DNA of 64,000 bases, from contig NZ_LT630003.1 of NCBI RefSeq assembly GCF_900105615.1, positions 248,001-312,000 on the forward strand, given 5' to 3'. The translations under genes and the position numbers were made by a program. Below, in pieces: positions 62,736 through 64,000 of the stretch. Position 1 is the stretch's first letter, and every line of letters begins with the position of its first letter. The notes below the pieces were generated by a model. That model ran no database searches. It saw nothing but the letters and a program-made list of their open reading frames with translations, and was not told where the DNA came from. The DNA is from Lacrimispora sphenoides JCM 1415 (GTDB taxonomy: Bacteria; Bacillota; Clostridia; Lachnospirales; Lachnospiraceae).

Positions 62736-62948
62736 ATGAATCTTATCTTTCTTTTAATGGCCTTGCTGCCAATCATAATTGGAGCTTTGGGAATTGTTTT
62801 GATTTTTTATTATTTCTATCAATGGATGAAAGGCTTTCGGTTAATAAAATACCGATTGGCAGGTGAAATCTGCCTTTTGGCGGTTCTCGCGTATTTTTTG
62901 GTATTCTTTATTTTCTGGTTTATGGGGCTTGGTCTGGCTTCTGGTTAA
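62736..62948 (+). CDS. Small two-helix membrane protein
   Basis: A 70-residue protein of two hydrophobic stretches (about residues 3-28 and 44-66) around a basic loop (WMKGFRLIKYRLAG). No recognised family. TAGGAG lies nine bases before the ATG and there is no competing reading, so it is probably real, but its function cannot be stated. It is not clearly part of an operon; the TfoX-C gene after it is on the other strand. Confidence 0.55.
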   Translation: MNLIFLLMALLPIIIGALGIVLIFYYFYQWMKGFRLIKYRLAGEICLLAVLAYFLVFFIFWFMGLGLASG

Positions 62949-62972
62949 GCGGAGGAGGCAGGCCTTGCCTAT

Positions 62973-63230
62973 CTATAATTTATGAGAATTATAAAATACC
63001 TTTAATTCCTCTTTCCTCACCTGAGGCAGGAGTATTTTTTTTATTCCCTGAATGGCCCCTTCCAGAGCATACAAACGATGGATGCAGGCGGAAGGGTCCA
63101 TGGCCTGGATCTTCAGCCAGGTCTTTTCTGTGCCTGTTGCCTTTAATTCTTCATAAGTAAAGATTCCGGTTTCATTTAGCTGCCGTTCTACTTCTTTTCC
63201 GATATTAGGAAGGTTAGATAATTCTCCCAT
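62973..63230 (-). CDS. TfoX C-terminal domain protein
   Basis: An 85-residue single-domain protein resembling the C-terminal domain of TfoX/Sxy: LSNLPNIGKEVERQLNETGI at the start and LYALEGAIQGIKKILLP near residue 57. Its helix-hairpin-helix-like opening is typical. The N-terminal TfoX domain is absent, as in many Firmicutes stand-alone forms, so a competence role should not be assumed. The start at 63230 follows GGAGGAG; the upstream extension overlaps the promoter. It is probably monocistronic. Confidence 0.82.
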   Translation of the reverse strand: MGELSNLPNIGKEVERQLNETGIFTYEELKATGTEKTWLKIQAMDPSACIHRLYALEGAIQGIKKILLPQVRKEELKVFYNSHKL

Positions 63231-63264
63231 TGTACTCCTCCTTTTGTTTGCTTGGTTTTTTTTC

Positions 63265-63293
63265 ATTATAACTCACAGAAAAAGGGGAGTAAA
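63265..63293 (-). promoter_or_regulatory. Promoter of the TfoX-C gene
   Basis: Minus strand: TTTACT (63293-63288), 17-bp spacer, TATAAT (63270-63265), about 30 bp before the ATG. The -35 box is moderate and the -10 box perfect. Confidence 0.65.
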
Positions 63294-63312
63294 GGAGTTA
63301 CATGAGTGATGT

Positions 63313-64000
63313 TTATGAGTTTTTCCCACTGTTCCGGTGCTTCCTGGGTGTTATATGAAATTCTCTTTTAAACAAACGGTCAAAATAGCTGGTACTTTCA
63401 AATCCGGTATGCTCCGCAATGTCTGTTATGGAGCGGTCCGTTTGAAGGAGCAGTTTCCATGCCTGATGGAGTCGGTATTTATTTAAGTATTCTATAGGCG
63501 ACAAGGGAACGGAACATTGAAAGCAGCGGAGGGCTTCCCGCTTGCTTACCCCTACGGATGCGGCGATTTCTTTCAGTGTAATCTTTTTCCAGTAGTTTTC
63601 TTCAATAAAACAGGTCATTCCTTTAAACCGGGCCTGGGAAATCCTGCTTACCCCCGTATTTTCCATGGTTGCAAATTCCAGCCTGTGTTCAAATAAGCCG
63701 GACCAAACCATGCAGATGATGATGTGGGCCTCCAGCTCCCAGGACGGACCGGGATTTTCGCATATATCATATAGTCTTGAAAGAGAAGAAAGAATGTCTT
63801 TCTGCCAGGAGGTACTTCTTTTCAGGACAACATGGGAAATACCCGAAGTGAGAAAAGGAAGCATGTATTTATTATATATAGAACTGTTTTCAGGAGCTAT
63901 GAAATCGGATGCAAACAAAACGTTTGGGATAACTGCGGTCCCGGCAGAAAGAAAACGGTGAATGACTCCGGAATTGATGAAAATCCCATCTCCAGCCTCC
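63313..64000 (-). CDS. AraC family regulator, 5' end beyond the window
   Basis: The frame is open from the right edge (64000) to the stop at 63313, so the N-terminus lies outside. The visible residues include a cupin-type sensor part (GDGIFINSGVIHRF at the edge). Two AraC helix-turn-helix motifs follow near the end (TLKEIAASVGVSKREALRCF and DIAEHTGFESTSYFDRLFKR). A TTG-initiated shorter reading inside the sensor domain is unlikely. It probably responds to a small molecule; the regulated gene is unknown. Its start cannot be set from this window. Confidence 0.85.
   Translation of the reverse strand, partial: EAGDGIFINSGVIHRFLSAGTAVIPNVLFASDFIAPENSSIYNKYMLPFLTSGISHVVLKRSTSWQKDILSSLSRLYDICENPGPSWELEAHIIICMVWSGLFEHRLEFATMENTGVSRISQARFKGMTCFIEENYWKKITLKEIAASVGVSKREALRCFQCSVPLSPIEYLNKYRLHQAWKLLLQTDRSITDIAEHTGFESTSYFDRLFKREFHITPRKHRNSGKNS

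Overview
The window looks like chromosome from a spore-forming anaerobic Clostridia, most likely a Lachnospiraceae member of the Lacrimispora / Clostridium saccharolyticum type. The basis is gene content and style rather than a database match: a GerA/SpoVAF-type germination gene, AddAB instead of RecBCD, strong GGAGG ribosome sites, sigma-A promoters of the TTGACA-17-TATAAT type, Clostridia-typical families (DUF6106, DUF3842, DUF3343, C_GCAxxG_C_C) and moderate GC content.

Layout. 0-4.4 kb: groES-groEL, a DUF6106 membrane protein and guaB. 4.5-14 kb: DUF3842, a MurNAc PTS-MurQ-RpiR recycling operon (minus strand), a PHP phosphoesterase, a spore germination protein, YitT, a MATE exporter and a small anchored FMN-bind-like protein. 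14.3-21.4 kb: addB-addA. 21.5-32.1 kb: selD, an EF2568-type cysteine desulfurase, a LysR regulator and a DUF3343 putative Se/S carrier. These are followed by a guanine-riboswitch-controlled guanine deaminase and purine permease, then xdhABC behind a probable Moco/Tuco-type riboswitch. 32-36 kb: TspO, AraC and glycogen phosphorylase. 36-43.4 kb (minus): ygeX-ygeY-ygeW-arcC and an NCS2 permease behind a YheO/DauR-type regulator. 43.7-56.5 kb (plus): ssnA, ygfK, hyuA, yqeC, a ModE-like regulator, a molybdopterin-binding protein, moaC, moaA, MOSC, mogA, yqeB, a MocA-like nucleotidyltransferase and a flavin reductase. 56.6-64 kb: a PAS-GGDEF-HD-GYP protein, a tocopherol-cyclase-like protein, C_GCAxxG_C_C, a TDT transporter, gapN, a small membrane protein, a TfoX-C protein and a truncated AraC regulator.

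About half the window (21.5-32 and 36-56.5 kb) forms one physiological unit: anaerobic purine/urate catabolism by selenium-dependent molybdenum hydroxylase chemistry. Two NCS2 permeases import bases. GuaD makes xanthine. XdhABC, with a cofactor needing SelD, YqeB, YqeC and MocA, handles purine redox. YgfK, SsnA and HyuA reduce and open the rings. YgeW plus ArcC harvest carbamoyl phosphate as ATP. YgeY and YgeX finish through 2,3-diaminopropionate to pyruvate and ammonia. The exact order of intermediates is inference from family knowledge.

The least explained material is RNA or repeat structure. It comprises a four-way-junction element after groEL (2031-2156), a 200-nt structured leader before yitT, a duplicated leader motif before the MATE gene and addB, a branched RNA between ygfK and hyuA, stable hairpins in every gap of the ygeX-ygeY-ygeW-arcC-permease operon, and a two-copy intergenic element (41485-41534 and 50975-51024). 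No tRNA, rRNA, CRISPR array, IS element or phage gene was seen.
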